Shown: in pieces, positions 45,028-57,219 of the stretch | How the letters are laid out: the number at the start of each line of letters is the position of its first letter | Position numbering within the stretch: position 1 is the stretch's first letter | Source of the DNA: Phycomyces blakesleeanus NRRL 1555(-) | Taxonomy: Eukaryota > Mucoromycota > Mucoromycetes > Mucorales > Phycomycetaceae | Assembly (NCBI RefSeq): GCF_001638985.1 | Contig: NW_017265187.1 | Coordinates: 124,001-188,000 of the forward strand | Direction of reading: 5' to 3' | Length of the DNA: 64,000 nt | The notes under the pieces: model-generated | What the model was told of the DNA's origin: nothing | Database searches by the model: none | What the model saw: only the letters and a program-made list of their open reading frames with translations | Position numbers and translations under genes: made by a program

Positions 45028-47592
45028 TTATATGGGCTACAGATTATTATTGATTTGAAATACAATATGTACAGCAACATTGGACCTTTCAAAATGCAAA
45101 TGCAAATGCAAATAAGAGTGAATGAGAGTATGACAGTTACATGTATATATAAAATAAAATAAGCGTACTTGTTTTTTTTTATCTATTATCACACTTTCTT
45201 ATTATATCCAGTAGTTACACATACACAATATTCATTTTTTTTTTATTTCTTTCTTTCTTTGTAGAACATTCAATAGAACGAACAGTCTACAGTGTTTCAA
45301 AAGTAAATAAGATTATTTTGTCATAAATACCAGTCGCAATGTCTTTACAAATGTATATATAATTTGGGGGCTGAGTGTGAGATGGCCATAGTATAATAAG
45401 CCAAAATAAGAATAATACAAACGATATAGTAAGGATCAGTTAAAGATTCAAATCACCAGAAATAGTAAAATCTGTAGACTAAACTTGACATACAAAATGA
45501 CACTTGACAATATATACACTAATAGTAACAGCAATAATAATAATTTAATTTAATTTAATTTAATTTAATGAATAAAGAAAAGGTACGATAGATTCAATTT
45601 GACTGGACTAGACATAGATCTTCTATAAAACACAAAAAAAAACCACCAAATATCTATAGTTTTATTGTAGACGGAACTAGATGCCACAAATTGCAGTAAG
45701 CTTACTAACTAGTTTTTGTGCGCCTAGAGGCAAAAAAAAAACAGAGAGATGAAGAGGTTCAATAAATAAAATTATCTGCATATATGGAATGGTCGTCATT
45801 GAGCTGTTCCTTTTTTCTTTGGTCTATTCTCAAGTCATCCTGTCGCACGATGGTATAAAAGTGCTGAGCGAGACAAAGATAATTCACGAGACCTATACGT
45901 GGTCATCTTGGTATTAAATATGAGATCATATAGTGTAAGGTTTGAATGCAACAGCTGGATATCATCATGGTTTCTGAAAAAGACAAAAAAAAATAGTCAT
46001 TTGGGCTATAGGTTAATTTCAAAAGTAAAGAGGAGGTGGGAGTACAGAACATAAACATCGATGGAATAATCGATAGTCAGTAAGTAGAGAAGGAAAGAAG
46101 AGAGAGAGAAAAAGTTAAATAAAGTATATAAGAGTGAGTCTCATTAATCAAGATTATGATATTGAAAAAGAAAAGATAAGAGACGAAAATCAATGGCAAT
46201 GTTAAAGAAGTATTGAAAAGTAATAGATATATATATTAAGAACTTGCCTACAACATTAGAGTAGATGATAGCCAAAGAAGTCCAGTTAGCTATATAAACA
46301 ATCAAACCAAAAAGAGAGTAAAAAAAAAAAGAGCTAATTCTGTCATTAAGTAATATAGGAGAAATGTCAGATTCTTATATGCTCAAATATACCCTATGTC
46401 TTCAAGTTAATCAAATTTAATGTACTTATATACAGAAATAAAGCATGTTTCTATCTAAACTATCTTATAAATCTCTATTATTGCATAGGTTTTATGAAGT
46501 GTAAATTAGAATATTTTCAAAATGTCAGGTGGACTTTTGAGTAATCAAAAGAACAGAGAGACCATATATTCTGTCCTAAAAAATATTAAGATGTCATTGT
46601 TGGTAAAGTCAATGCCGACATGGAAAAGAATGTCAGAAAAAGTCACCTTGTGCAAAGCTTTACACATTATACCTCTGCTTACCAAATCACATATCCATAA
46701 ACTTTGCGACCGGTATAGCACTGTGCAATGAAATGGGGGATCTGTTATGATCTGGGGGTATCTGATCGAGAGGACTTGTTTCACTTGTTTTCGTAGATAA
46801 AAAATACGGGTAAATTGAAACATGTAGAATTTTTTTTTGAAACCATTTCCTCCAATTCTCGTATAATCTTCCTACTGCTAGAAATGATGGTTAAAAATTC
46901 CATGAATGCAACTCGAGGTCTCGTAAATTAAATAGTACAAAAAATAGAGAGAAAAAACAGTTTATTTTGCTCTGCACATATGAGCAGAAAGAACTGCTCC
47001 CTCTTTGAGACAATTGCAATTACTTTCACGTAGTGGGAGTATCAACTTTCAAAAAAAAGAACAATAGGGAAGGTAAGGTGGCTTCACAAAACTCTTGCTC
47101 TTCTGGTACAGATATATCTTCTATTCGTTTTTGAATATTGTGTATATTTCCTAATTATATTTATAGAAGTGTGTTTTCAAATAAAAATAGATAAACTACA
47201 AGGTTTTTCCTTTTGGTCTGCGTGCGGTTAGCCTGGAATTTGTGTTTTTTTTTGAAGCAGATAATATTCTAGCAAATATATAAGTTTAAGATAAATACAA
47301 AGAGCAAAGAGCAAAGAGCAATGCAGATTATATAAAGAAAATCCTTTTTAGGTAAATCTAATGCCATAAAAAAAAAGGCTTTAGATGTTATTTTGATTGA
47401 AAGGACAAGTTAAAAAGAAGAGGAGAGGATTTGTGGCTATTAATGTGTCTTTAAAAGACATTTATTCTAAAAGATGTACAACGTTTCACATTAAAAAGAA
47501 GAAGAATAGAAAGTAGGCTACATAAAATGGGTGACAATATGTTTCTTAGATAAGATACTTCTTACTTATACTTTGTTCACTTATTTATTATA

Positions 47593-49292
47593 ATGGAGGC
47601 AAAACTACCACCCAATATTCTCTCCTACATTGCAACCCATGTTGCTAAAACAGACCGCATTTCATGTGCTCTAGTCTGCAAGCTGTGGACTGAACCATTT
47701 CTGGGTGCTTACTGGAGTAAAGTGGCAGTGACCAGATATGTCTTGCGATACATTTTTGATCCACTAAAGCAGAGAAAAATCTACCAAACAAATGCACACC
47801 GCATGTGGGCTTTGGACATTAATCACATAGCCTATGAAGATATCAAATACATTCCAGACTTGCAGAGAGTTTATCCCAAGATAAAATACCTTGAATGCTA
47901 CGAAGATCGAGATAATTCTCATCGGGTTACAGATTCGGTTAATTGGAGTCTCTGGAATTCATTAACACATCTGAGCATAAGTTTAAACTACGAGCCCTTT
48001 GAACTCGAAAAAAGTTTCATAAAACTGTCGGTATTGTCTGGTCTTGTTCATTTTACGCTGAAGCCGTCGCGTGGTAGAGACTCTAATATAATTTCATGGG
48101 TACAATTTGAATCACTTCACCACAACTTGCCACGGTTGGAATATCTAGTAGTTGAATATGGTCTTATACAAATATCAAAAGACGATATGAGAGTAATAAA
48201 AAGCGTCAAGTCAGCACCCGCTATTGAAACTCTACTCATATTTGATACTTTTGTTGATGCTTCATGGACAGCATACTTTGCAATCAAGTATCCCCACCTA
48301 CAAAATCTTAATTTCAAATCGTATTCTTATGACAAAATAGCACGCCACTTAATCTACGATCAACAACGGTATCGAGATCAAGTTGAAATACTGTCAGCAC
48401 TTGATCGATTCTTTCCCTGTTTAAAAAAATCAGAAGCATGCAGCATTTCTTATAATGGATGGCCGTTCTCTATATTCTATGACACTCTTTATAACTGTGG
48501 CGTAAATATAGAGAATTTTAAACTTTTTTTTTTAAAAAAAAAGGAACCAAGCAACATGAATGGTCTCAATAGCTGCACCAGACTTATTTCGGGGTCATTG
48601 AAGTTTATGCGGGTCTATGACTATGCCCTTTCAAAAGAGTAGCGGAATATTGAAATTTCCAGCTTTTTCCCAAAACTAGTCGAGCTATACATAAATGTCG
48701 ATGGATATCGTGTCGAGATAGAGAATATCTTGAATCAATTCCCAGTCTTGCGATCATTGTATATAGAAAAATCTTCCGTAGATTTTGGAAAACATCCACA
48801 ATCTATTAGCATACAACACTCGTTACAAAGACTGGAAATCAAAAATACAAAAGTCGCCTTACGCTTATTCAACTATATATCCCTTCGTTGTGAACATCTT
48901 AAATTCGTAAAATTACACAATCTTCTTATTCGAGATACTGAATTGGATGAGAGTGGGCAAGCAATTTTCGACATGTCTTTATTACAGCTAGAGACCCTAA
49001 TCGTCTACAACATCACATTTAAGTCCAGGGCTGTTAAGCATCTTGTCATTGAACAAATATATAATACCAATATTTGATTCACCAAGCCAGAGTCATACGA
49101 TGCAAATACCCCGAAAAAACTGGTATCATGTATGCTCGGACAAGACAAATAAAAAGCCAAGGCATTTGGCATGGGAACTTGGAAAACGTGATATTGAATT
49201 TTCCCAGAGATACTGCAAAGATCATCTACACAGAAGCAACCGTGAAAAACGACGAAAAGATATGGAAAGAGATGAAGATGGCTATGTCCTGA
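47593..49292 (+). pseudogene. F-box/LRR protein, interrupted by a stop and a frameshift
   Basis: Substrate receptor type of SCF ubiquitin ligases, a large family in Mucorales. The frame opens at 47593 with an F-box: LPPNILSYIATHVAKTDRIS and CALVCKLWTEPFL (residues 5-37). Leucine-rich helices/strands follow (LTHLSISLNYEPFELEKSF, LPRLEYLVVEYGLIQIS, YPHLQNLNFKSYSYD). An in-frame TAG at 48640-48642 interrupts the frame, yet the same frame continues with clear repeat character (FFPKLVELYINVDGYRVEIE, FPVLRSLYIEKSSV, LETLIVYNITFKS) to 49077. The sense then moves to another frame (IRCKYPEKTGIMYARTRQIK, GNLENVILNFPRDTAKIIYT) to 49292. No GT-AG intron in phase removes the TAG. Two lesions argue for a pseudogene rather than a read error. 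Confidence 0.75.
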
Positions 49293-50589
49293 AGAGGTTC
49301 TGGAAAAGAGATTTGCAGTATGATGTCCTAATACTACGACTCAAATCTGTTGAGAAGCATTTTCTTGATAAGAAGAGGATATTGTAGACTGGGTCACTAA
49401 TTAGCTCTCTTTATAATTTATGTGTTATCTTTACGAAATTACAGCTACAAATTTATTTTACAGGCTGTCATTTGAGAAGTTACAGTAATACTAGACAAAA
49501 CAAACTCTCAAGACATGTATTAGTAATAACAATAACAATAATAATAATAATTTAAAGGTTAAATATCTTGATCTAAACAAATCTTTTTGACTGATATGTA
49601 AAGTATATATATTACAGGAAATCAATGGAATGGAAAATACGCCTATGGTGGTATCAAGAGCTTTGTGTGTGTGTGAAATATAAGCCATTATTTTAAAATA
49701 ATACCCACACCCCATCTTTGGACTATAACTCAAAAATACACAGTAAATGCAACGGACAATAAGTCAATTCTTTCATTTTATACCTTACTTCCCTTTTTTT
49801 CGTGAAAAATAAAATATAAAAAACCTTGTATGCACCATTATCATTCATAACATATAATAGTATCATTTGATAGAACTAATTCTTTATCTGTTTATTCATT
49901 TACTCATTTGACACTTCAAGTCAAAAAGATTAGCAGGCTGTATAAATACGTAATGGAGGTATGGTCGGTACAAAAATTACTTGTGCCTACCTATTTTTTT
50001 TCTTACATTAAATCAGCAATGGATTTATACCAATGGCACATTCCGGGAACTTTACTAAACACTGTCTTTAATAAAGCGACCTGACGTCGGAATAGAAGCA
50101 ATAGACTATATTATTCGCATGTGGGCAGCTTCACTTACATTGATAATACATTCAAGCATCATGTTGTTGCCTATAAGTGTATTTGATATCAGAGACAAAG
50201 CTTATTTAGTATGTGCTATAGCCATGACATACCTTACCATTGAAATGGACCATAAATTTTAGAATTGTTTTTTTTTCATGTTGCTCAAAGCATATGAGGT
50301 TTGATTCAACTCGTTTGCTCCAGGTAGCAGCTTGGACAAATCATCTGAACCCTTGACCTCAGTATTGCTACATTGAATTTCTCCAAAAAACTTGAAAATA
50401 ATTTAATAAGCTTTTGGCTTGTTTAGGTTTGATTTGGGCCATTCTGATTTATACTGTATATTGGTCTTGGAGACATTTTGAGTGTATATTGTACTTATAT
50501 TTACTACATCAGCAATAGATAAGATGTGACCGATAAGTGAGGCTAAGGATATATATACCGAATGGGATTTTTAATAATGGGAATTTTAT

Positions 50590-50870
50590 TCTATGGGGAC
50601 CCAAGTTCTATTGGATTTTATGCTTATACTAACGCCTGCCTCATCAATGAATACACAGTTTTTAGTAAAGACGAGATCCACCATACTCGACTTATGAACC
50701 AACTCAAACTATAAAGCGATATTGATATGCCTATGCCTATTCCTTTTTAGTTTTCTTAGAGTTAAGCTTAGCTCGTTTAAACATAATAAAATATACTTCT
50801 TTTCATGAATTAATTAATGTTCATGAACTCTTAGGCGGGGAGTTTTTTTTCTTTTCTTTTAAAAAGAAAT
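50590..50870 (-). pseudogene. Second Tc1/mariner-like transposase relic
   Basis: Read on the minus strand: FKRAKLNSKKTKKE, then stops and frame changes, then DLVFTKNCVFIDEAGVSISI with a following RTWVP. NCVFIDEAG is the first catalytic Asp block of DDE_3 (Tc1-like) transposases, and FKRA-L matches the equivalent place in the 26980-28138 relic. Multiple stops mean it is dead. The C-terminal part could extend to lower coordinates (49970-50590) but no diagnostic motif survives there. Confidence 0.6.
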
Positions 50871-52633
50871 CAAAATATTCAAAAGACCTCAATTCATCAA
50901 AAACATCAATTTTGTATACCTGAATATTTTCATCATAGAATTGTTTCAAGTACATCTTGTGTTTTCCTTGTAACGGAGATATTGAGCTGTGGACACAATT
51001 AGTCTTTGCCTCAAAAGCAAAAGAGCCTGGATTTTTAAATAGTTATTCCCTCACGTACAAGCAGTTCTCTCTGATATCAATATTTAGCGTCGCAGTTCTT
51101 ATTAGCAATAGTTCAAAGTTTCGTTTAGTAATCTTCATATGCGGTTGTTCTACAAGTGCCAGAAAATACACTGGAACAAAGCATACATTTATTACAATCT
51201 TCTTTTGAGTCATATACAGTGGTTCTATTCACGACTTTTCTTTTCTAATACGTCTCGAGATTGACAAGTTGCTTTATGATAATACGCTTCTCTTATTCAT
51301 CAACAGTTACTGTAAATGTACGACTGTCTTTGATATATATATATATATATATATATTGTAATGTATTCGATGAAGTAGTAATAGTCAAGCATCCTTCAAT
51401 TGAAGAGTGAGTGAGAGAGAAAGTCGCACATAATAATACTCGTATTTATTTTCAGTTCTTCTTTTTCATCTTGAATTTAGTTTATGTAACGCATCGAACT
51501 ATTGGCATCAAATCAGCAAAAGTGGACTCGAATGATTATGTGTATATAGATTCAATCAAGAAGCATTGTGAGTATGGAATCTAAAATTGACTATTGTGTA
51601 ATGCACACACATAAAAACATTCACTCACTCACTCACTCACTCACTTATGAATTATTTTATTTTATTTGATTAATAAGATTGAAACAAATTGATCTTTTTT
51701 TTTGTTTTGTTTCGTATTCATATGTTTCAAATACTATCTTCAAGCAACAGACCATTATGTGTGTACATAACAACATTTTATATAGCGGGAGGTTATACTA
51801 AATTACTACACTGACAAATTAGCAGCCCAAAAATAGATGCCAAGAAAATATAGAGTACAATTAAACTCAAAATGAAATATACATTTATATACACGTATAT
51901 AATGAAAAGTTATTGTTCACATATAAAGTAGCCAAGTGTGGGTGAGTACATTTCCAGAAAACAAAAAAAAGTCTACCAGTACAAATTGTATGTATATAAT
52001 ATACAGATATATGTGCGTATATGTACGTATAAATGTATAAGAATAACCGGTTGAATAACGGACCGATACGACAACAGTAACAGTAACAGTAACAGTAACA
52101 ACAACAGCAACAGCAAGAACAACAACCGAAAAAAATTGACATTTTTAAAAGCTGTTTTTTTTTTTGGTTTTTGACATGGAATTCTATAATTCTATAAATG
52201 TAAAAAATGTCGAGTACAAAGGATGATGATGACGAAATATTTGTTATTATTATTGTTTTTTTGTTTTTTTTTTGGAATATTTCAGTTGTGATAATTGTGA
52301 CAATTATGACAGTTGTAAAAAAAAAGCATAGCAATTGTCATAATTGTCATAACTTTTGTTGAATTAATGGCATTCATAATTAGTCTGTTTCTTTCACTAC
52401 ATTCAAAACTATGGTTATGGTGATGATGATTATGAGGAAGAAGTGGGTAACTAATGAGCTTACTATCTAATTCAATTTCCCTTTGTTCTCTCTTATAAGT
52501 ATTTATGAATTTATCTATGGGTATATAAATTTAATAACACAAAAAGGAAAAAAAAAAAAGAACTGATGCTCATTATCACTTTCCCTTGTTTTGTTTGTTT
52601 CCAATCACAGGCCCTTTATTCTTGGATTTTATA

Positions 52634-52637
52634 TACA

Positions 52638-52667
<30 letters not shown>
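52634..52667. repeat. (CATA)n microsatellite
   Basis: About eight tetranucleotide units. Confidence 0.95.
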
Positions 52668-52669
<2 letters not shown>

Positions 52670-53490
52670 ATTGGCGTGCGGTTTGGGTGTATCAGTGTGT
52701 CATAAAGAAAATACGTGCGTTTGTGTGCGTTACTGTCAAGTCTTTATTATTAATAATTATTATTATTATTATTATTAATTCCAATAATTACGATAATTAC
52801 AATAATTACAGAAATTCCAGTAATTACAGTAATAATAATACTAATAATTACAGTAGTAATTATAGTAATTATAGTAATTATAGTTATTATTATTATTATT
52901 TATCTTTTTCTTCTTTCTCATTTTTTTTTTATCTTTTTCTTCTTCTTCTTTTTTCTCTTGCCCATTTTCTTATTTTTCTCTCGATTTCATTAAGGGAAAA
53001 ATAAACAAGCCAGCGACAATTAACAATCAATAGTCAACAATCACCATCATCAAACGAACACTAAAAGACGCATTTCACTCTTAATTATACACAAACTACA
53101 CAAACTACGCAAAAACACACACACACACAGGCACACAACACACACAGCGCACACGCACAACATAATATAACACACCGAAACAAACACACACAGGCACAGG
53201 CACAGGCACAGGCACAGGAACAAGCACGAATAAACAATTAAATAATATATATAAATAAATATATATAAAAAATACAGAGAAAAAAGAGCATGTCGACAGA
53301 GAATTTCGCTAGGACAAGTGATGAACCCGAACAATCTCGAAAGATGTTTGAAATGAAACGTGAAAGAACAGAGACACGACTCAAGGCAAATGATTATTAT
53401 GATTAGTGTATAGGCCTATAGAATAAATGATTAAATGAAAAGAAAAGTATAAGAAAGTATTTCTAGTTGCTGGTTTTTAGTTTGCTAAAG

Positions 53491-55347
53491 ATGTCCAAAA
53501 AAAATGTATACTTTTTTCTTCTTTTTTGTATATAACATTAGGTGTGGTCAAAATCACGAAACTCAATCTGCCTGATTCTGTTGACCATCTTTGAAGCCAT
53601 TGTGGTTATTGCTTTGGAGAGCGTTATTTTTGCCAAATTTACCAATACAAAGTAAGAATGACTATTATGCTATCTATTTGTTATATGTATATGATTGTAG
53701 ATTAATAAACCAAATATGAAAATTAACAATTCTTGCAACTCTCTTATTTCCAATCTAGCTTTACTAAACACAATTTGGGAGTACCTATTCCTTCGTACCT
53801 GATGATCTTTATCTTCTCTCAGGTGTTCCAGGTTTGCTTGGCTTGGGATGCTGTAAGGAAACTGATCAAAGATAATTTACTATTTACTATACTAAGCCCA
53901 TTCGGCTTGTTGTTACTATATATATATATATAATCATTATAATTACTTGCAATTACTTATAATTTACTCATATAATTTATTCTATTCTGTTATTATATTA
54001 TATTATATATATATATATAGGTTCGTGCCCAAAATACCATTCAAGTTATTGCTTTTGTATTGTTTAATATGTGTTGCTTTATCTACGCTGCCTTTCAATT
54101 CAAACAAATAGCCGACGCCATCAACGACGGAATCAATCCGGGTCCAGGTGCTCCGTCTGGAGATTCCCAGAATGCAAAAGACCTAAAGGCACTTATTGAC
54201 CAGTTATTGATTGTCTGTACAGTCATTACTGGTGTTTGTGAATTATTGTACTTTTATATTGGTGCAAGACTCTACCAAGAATTTGGGTAAGTATTTAATT
54301 AAATTCATCTGTCTATATAAACACATGAGAAAGTAATTCTTTTTTTGTTGTTGTTGCTTAATAATCTCTTCTTAATTTGCTATTTAAAAAAATGAATAAT
54401 TCAAGATGGCGTATCTACAAGAAGATTGGAGCCGATCCAGAAATTCGAAGTAAATAAGAAAAACATAAATTCAATTTGAATCATTCACTAATCATTATTT
54501 ATAAAACAACGACAACAACAAAAGACATGTATCGCTGGTACCAGATTTTCTTGACCATCCTTAAACTGGACATCTTCTTCTTGCTCGGTTACTCGATCCA
54601 ATATCTTGTTCTCGTACTCACACCCGGAGATGTCGAATATCCTCTAACTATTATTGCTCTACCAATTACCTGTCTCGTCTTGATTCTGGCCGTTTATGCT
54701 GTAAGATTACAATTATAAGTAAAAATATAAATAATATATATAGTAGTAGGAATCATCATTTTTGTTGTTACTGTTGCTGTTGCTGTTGTCGTTGTCGTTG
54801 TGTAATCCAAATATTAACTGATTGTATAATTGTGACTATGTGACTGTAACTGTAACTGTAACTATAACTGTAATTGGGATTTCCTGCAGGTTCGTCATGA
54901 ATCAAGACCCCTGGTGATCTTATTCTTCTTGGGACTCATGGCTGGTGTCGCATATTTCGTATTCAAAATCTACAGAATTTATGACATAAACCAACATTAC
55001 AAGTACATTGGTGTCAGCGACTTCTTGACCTTTTTTGGTAAGATCCAAATTACTTCTTCTACTTGTCTTGGTTTGTAATAGTAGATTATTTATTATATTG
55101 GACATTGAATCATTAGCAAGTGTAACACTACTTCTTCTGGTCTTGACAATCATCAATGCCAGTATTTGTTGGTTCAACTTTGGAAAAGGACTAAAGTTAC
55201 ATTGTAAGTACATTCAGATACACACACATACATTTATATTGAATCATGTAAACTAATCCATATATTCTTTGTGATTTAGTATTGAGAGATCAGAGTACAA
55301 ATGCACTCACGAACAATTCAGGCGACCGTACTCTTTCACTCGACTGA
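53491..55347 (+). CDS. UPF0658-type Golgi multi-span membrane protein
   Basis: Fungal polytopic protein resembling the UPF0658 Golgi family of fission yeast; molecular function unknown. Exons 53542-53651, 53759-53852, 54021-54286, 54406-54449, 54525-54700, 54890-55037, 55117-55203 and 55280-55347 join in phase. About seven hydrophobic helices: SICLILLTIFEAIVVIALES, YLMIFIFSQVFQVCLAWDA, VIAFVLFNMCCFIYAAFQF, LIVCTVITGVCELLYFYIGA, LDIFFLLGYSIQYLVLVL, LTIIALPITCLVLILAVYAV, then two more. MYRWYQIFLTILKLDIFF is the best-looking family signature. The first exon is uncertain: 53491-53505 (MSKKN) gives 335 residues but needs a 36-bp intron, which is very short. Confidence 0.78.
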
Positions 55348-57219
55348 AACAAAAGAAGTCAAATCAAATTACAAACCCTCTATTATTTTTCATATTATAT
55401 TCATTCCCTTTACTGTACTAGAACGAACTGGTTTCGCAACTTCTCTATCACACCTACCCATACTCTCTCTCTCTCTCTATCTATCTATCTATTTGTCTCT
55501 ACCTCTTTACCTCAACCGTTTTGCATTACCCTCTTCCTACTCTTTCTCTTTTCGACGTGTACTTGAGTTCCACCCCCCTCCCCTTTCTCTTTCCCTTTAT
55601 TTTTGCATCTTTACTCGTTAAATAACCTTTCTAACCTCCTCTCTACTACTCCCCTTTTATTCTCTTATCCTTACTATTATTTCTATTATCTTTCTCTCCT
55701 CTTCCACCTCCTTTCTCCCCACATTCTGTTGCTTATATTCTTAACAGCAGAGAGCCAAAAAAAAACCAAAAACAAACCAAACGAAAAAGAAAACCAAAAA
55801 AACAACAACAACAACAACAACTATATAATTTCTTTCTTCTTTTACTCTTTCTTTAATACACTCAGATATTATTATGTTATATTCTATTATATTATATAAT
55901 ATCATATTACACAAATACCGGGTTATTCCAATATATATATAACAATAACAATAATAATAATTACATTTTATTATTTTTATTTTATTTTTGGACTAAAATC
56001 CGCACACTCTTAATTTTAAATATTATTATTATTATTATTATTACTATTACTATTATTTTACTCTAATAAACTAAATGATTTATATATATATTATAGGTAT
56101 CTATGTCAAATAGTGAATTTGATTTTCGATCAATATTGTGTGGTTATTAACCCAAGCTTCTTTTTAAATAAAGCCATAATTCTTATTCTAAATACATAAC
56201 CAAATAGGATTTTGAATATATTCATGCTATTAAAATGTGCTTAAACTAAAAAATAATAATCTAAAGATGCCCTTCTCCTTTTTATAATTGATATTGTTCT
56301 TGAAAATAGAGTTGTGGCTGTGTAATATAATAAATTTGTTCAGCCACAGGAACAATGTTCCTCTAGAAGGGACATCTATTTTTCATCATTAGTGTCTGCA
56401 TCAATCAAGCCTCATGTATTATTCAAATACTCTCAGAGTATCCAGTCGATTAAACTTCATATTTTCTTTTTAGAAATCGTACAAAAATTACAAATATAGG
56501 CCCCATGCTATAATAAATACTATACTCCAAAGATGAAATTTTGTTTGAAGCCATATTGAATACATGCTCGTTATTTTGGTGTTATTACTTAGTAGAACAT
56601 GATATTCTATCCATTATTTGGAGTAGATAAATAACAAGGGACTGGCCAATGAGCCATGACAGCAGAATAAGAGAATATTTACAGACAGCGGGTATATCAA
56701 TAAAATATTACCCCTGCTTTCTTGCCACCTCGCAAATCTCATAAATATTTTTTATGCCACATTATTCGATTACATAGGGTTTTTTGAGATCTTGAGGCTA
56801 TCTTTTCGTTTTCCAGATATGATGCTTGATTTTCATATCAATATGAATTTCTATTCCAAAAAAAAACATTCCCTGGTACCTTCCATGAGCACCTTGAGTA
56901 AAGTCATTTATTAGCTCTACCTAAATAAGACCAATCTTTTTTAGAAATAGATGTTCAGCCAGTTGGAATACATATACTCGTTTTTATTTTTATTTTATTT
57001 TAGAATCTAGCTTGTGGTTGGTTCCACACATATACGACACCATACTTTAAATATTAATTATTTAACAAAAGGCAGTATTTATAGCCACTTGTTTAAGTTA
57101 ATGATCAGAAATAAAATATTTCTGACTCTATCAATACTCTTTACCGGTAGTTTTCTGTTCTCTTCTGCTTCTTATTGTAGCATTTTTAAGACTAATGTTA
57201 AATTTTCGAGGTTCTTCAT
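55348..57219. other. Intergenic, low complexity
   Basis: Pyrimidine-rich 3' region of the UPF0658 gene to 55750, (CAACAA)n at 55802-55822, (ATT)n/TTACTA repeats at 56020-56056. Open frames 55301-55899 are Ser/Leu/Tyr-rich repeat translations. No gene seen. Confidence 0.55.

Larger units (their letters stand above)
41686..47592. other. 5.9-kb gene-poor region rich in simple repeats
   Basis: I see no supported gene. Contents: (GA)n 41702-41740, (ATAAT)n 41829-41880, CAAGCA-type hexamers 43164-43250, a 24-bp perfect palindrome 43696-43719, a near-pure A tract of about 28 at 43968-43993, (TCTA)n 44325-44357, (TAT)n 44994-45026, TTAAT repeats 45543-45567. A 69-codon plus frame at 46522-46731 (MSGGLLSNQKNRETIYSVLK...) might be a transposase scrap but shows no diagnostic motif. 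tRNA B-box sequences were not found. Confidence 0.5.
49293..53490. other. Gene-poor stretch with a Tc1 relic and repeats
   Basis: Apart from the transposase remnant at 50590-50870 no coding region is supported. Minus frame 51885-52334 and plus frame 52591-53004 are translations of (TG)n/(CAG)n-like and (AAT)n repeats. (CATA)n lies at 52634-52667, CAGGCA hexamers at 53191-53220. A 38-codon ATG frame at 53290-53406 (MSTENFARTSDEPEQSRKMF...) precedes the UPF0658 gene and could be its first exon or an upstream ORF, but I found no in-phase donor. Confidence 0.5.

Noticed and set aside
51885..52334. 149-codon minus frame with Cys/Tyr repeats
   Set aside because: Product of an imperfect (AACAGT)n/(ACAGCA)n repeat; the rest is poly-T derived.
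52591..53004. 137-codon frame rich in Asn, Tyr and Ser
   Set aside because: Encoded by AAT/ATT repeats; no homology or splice context.
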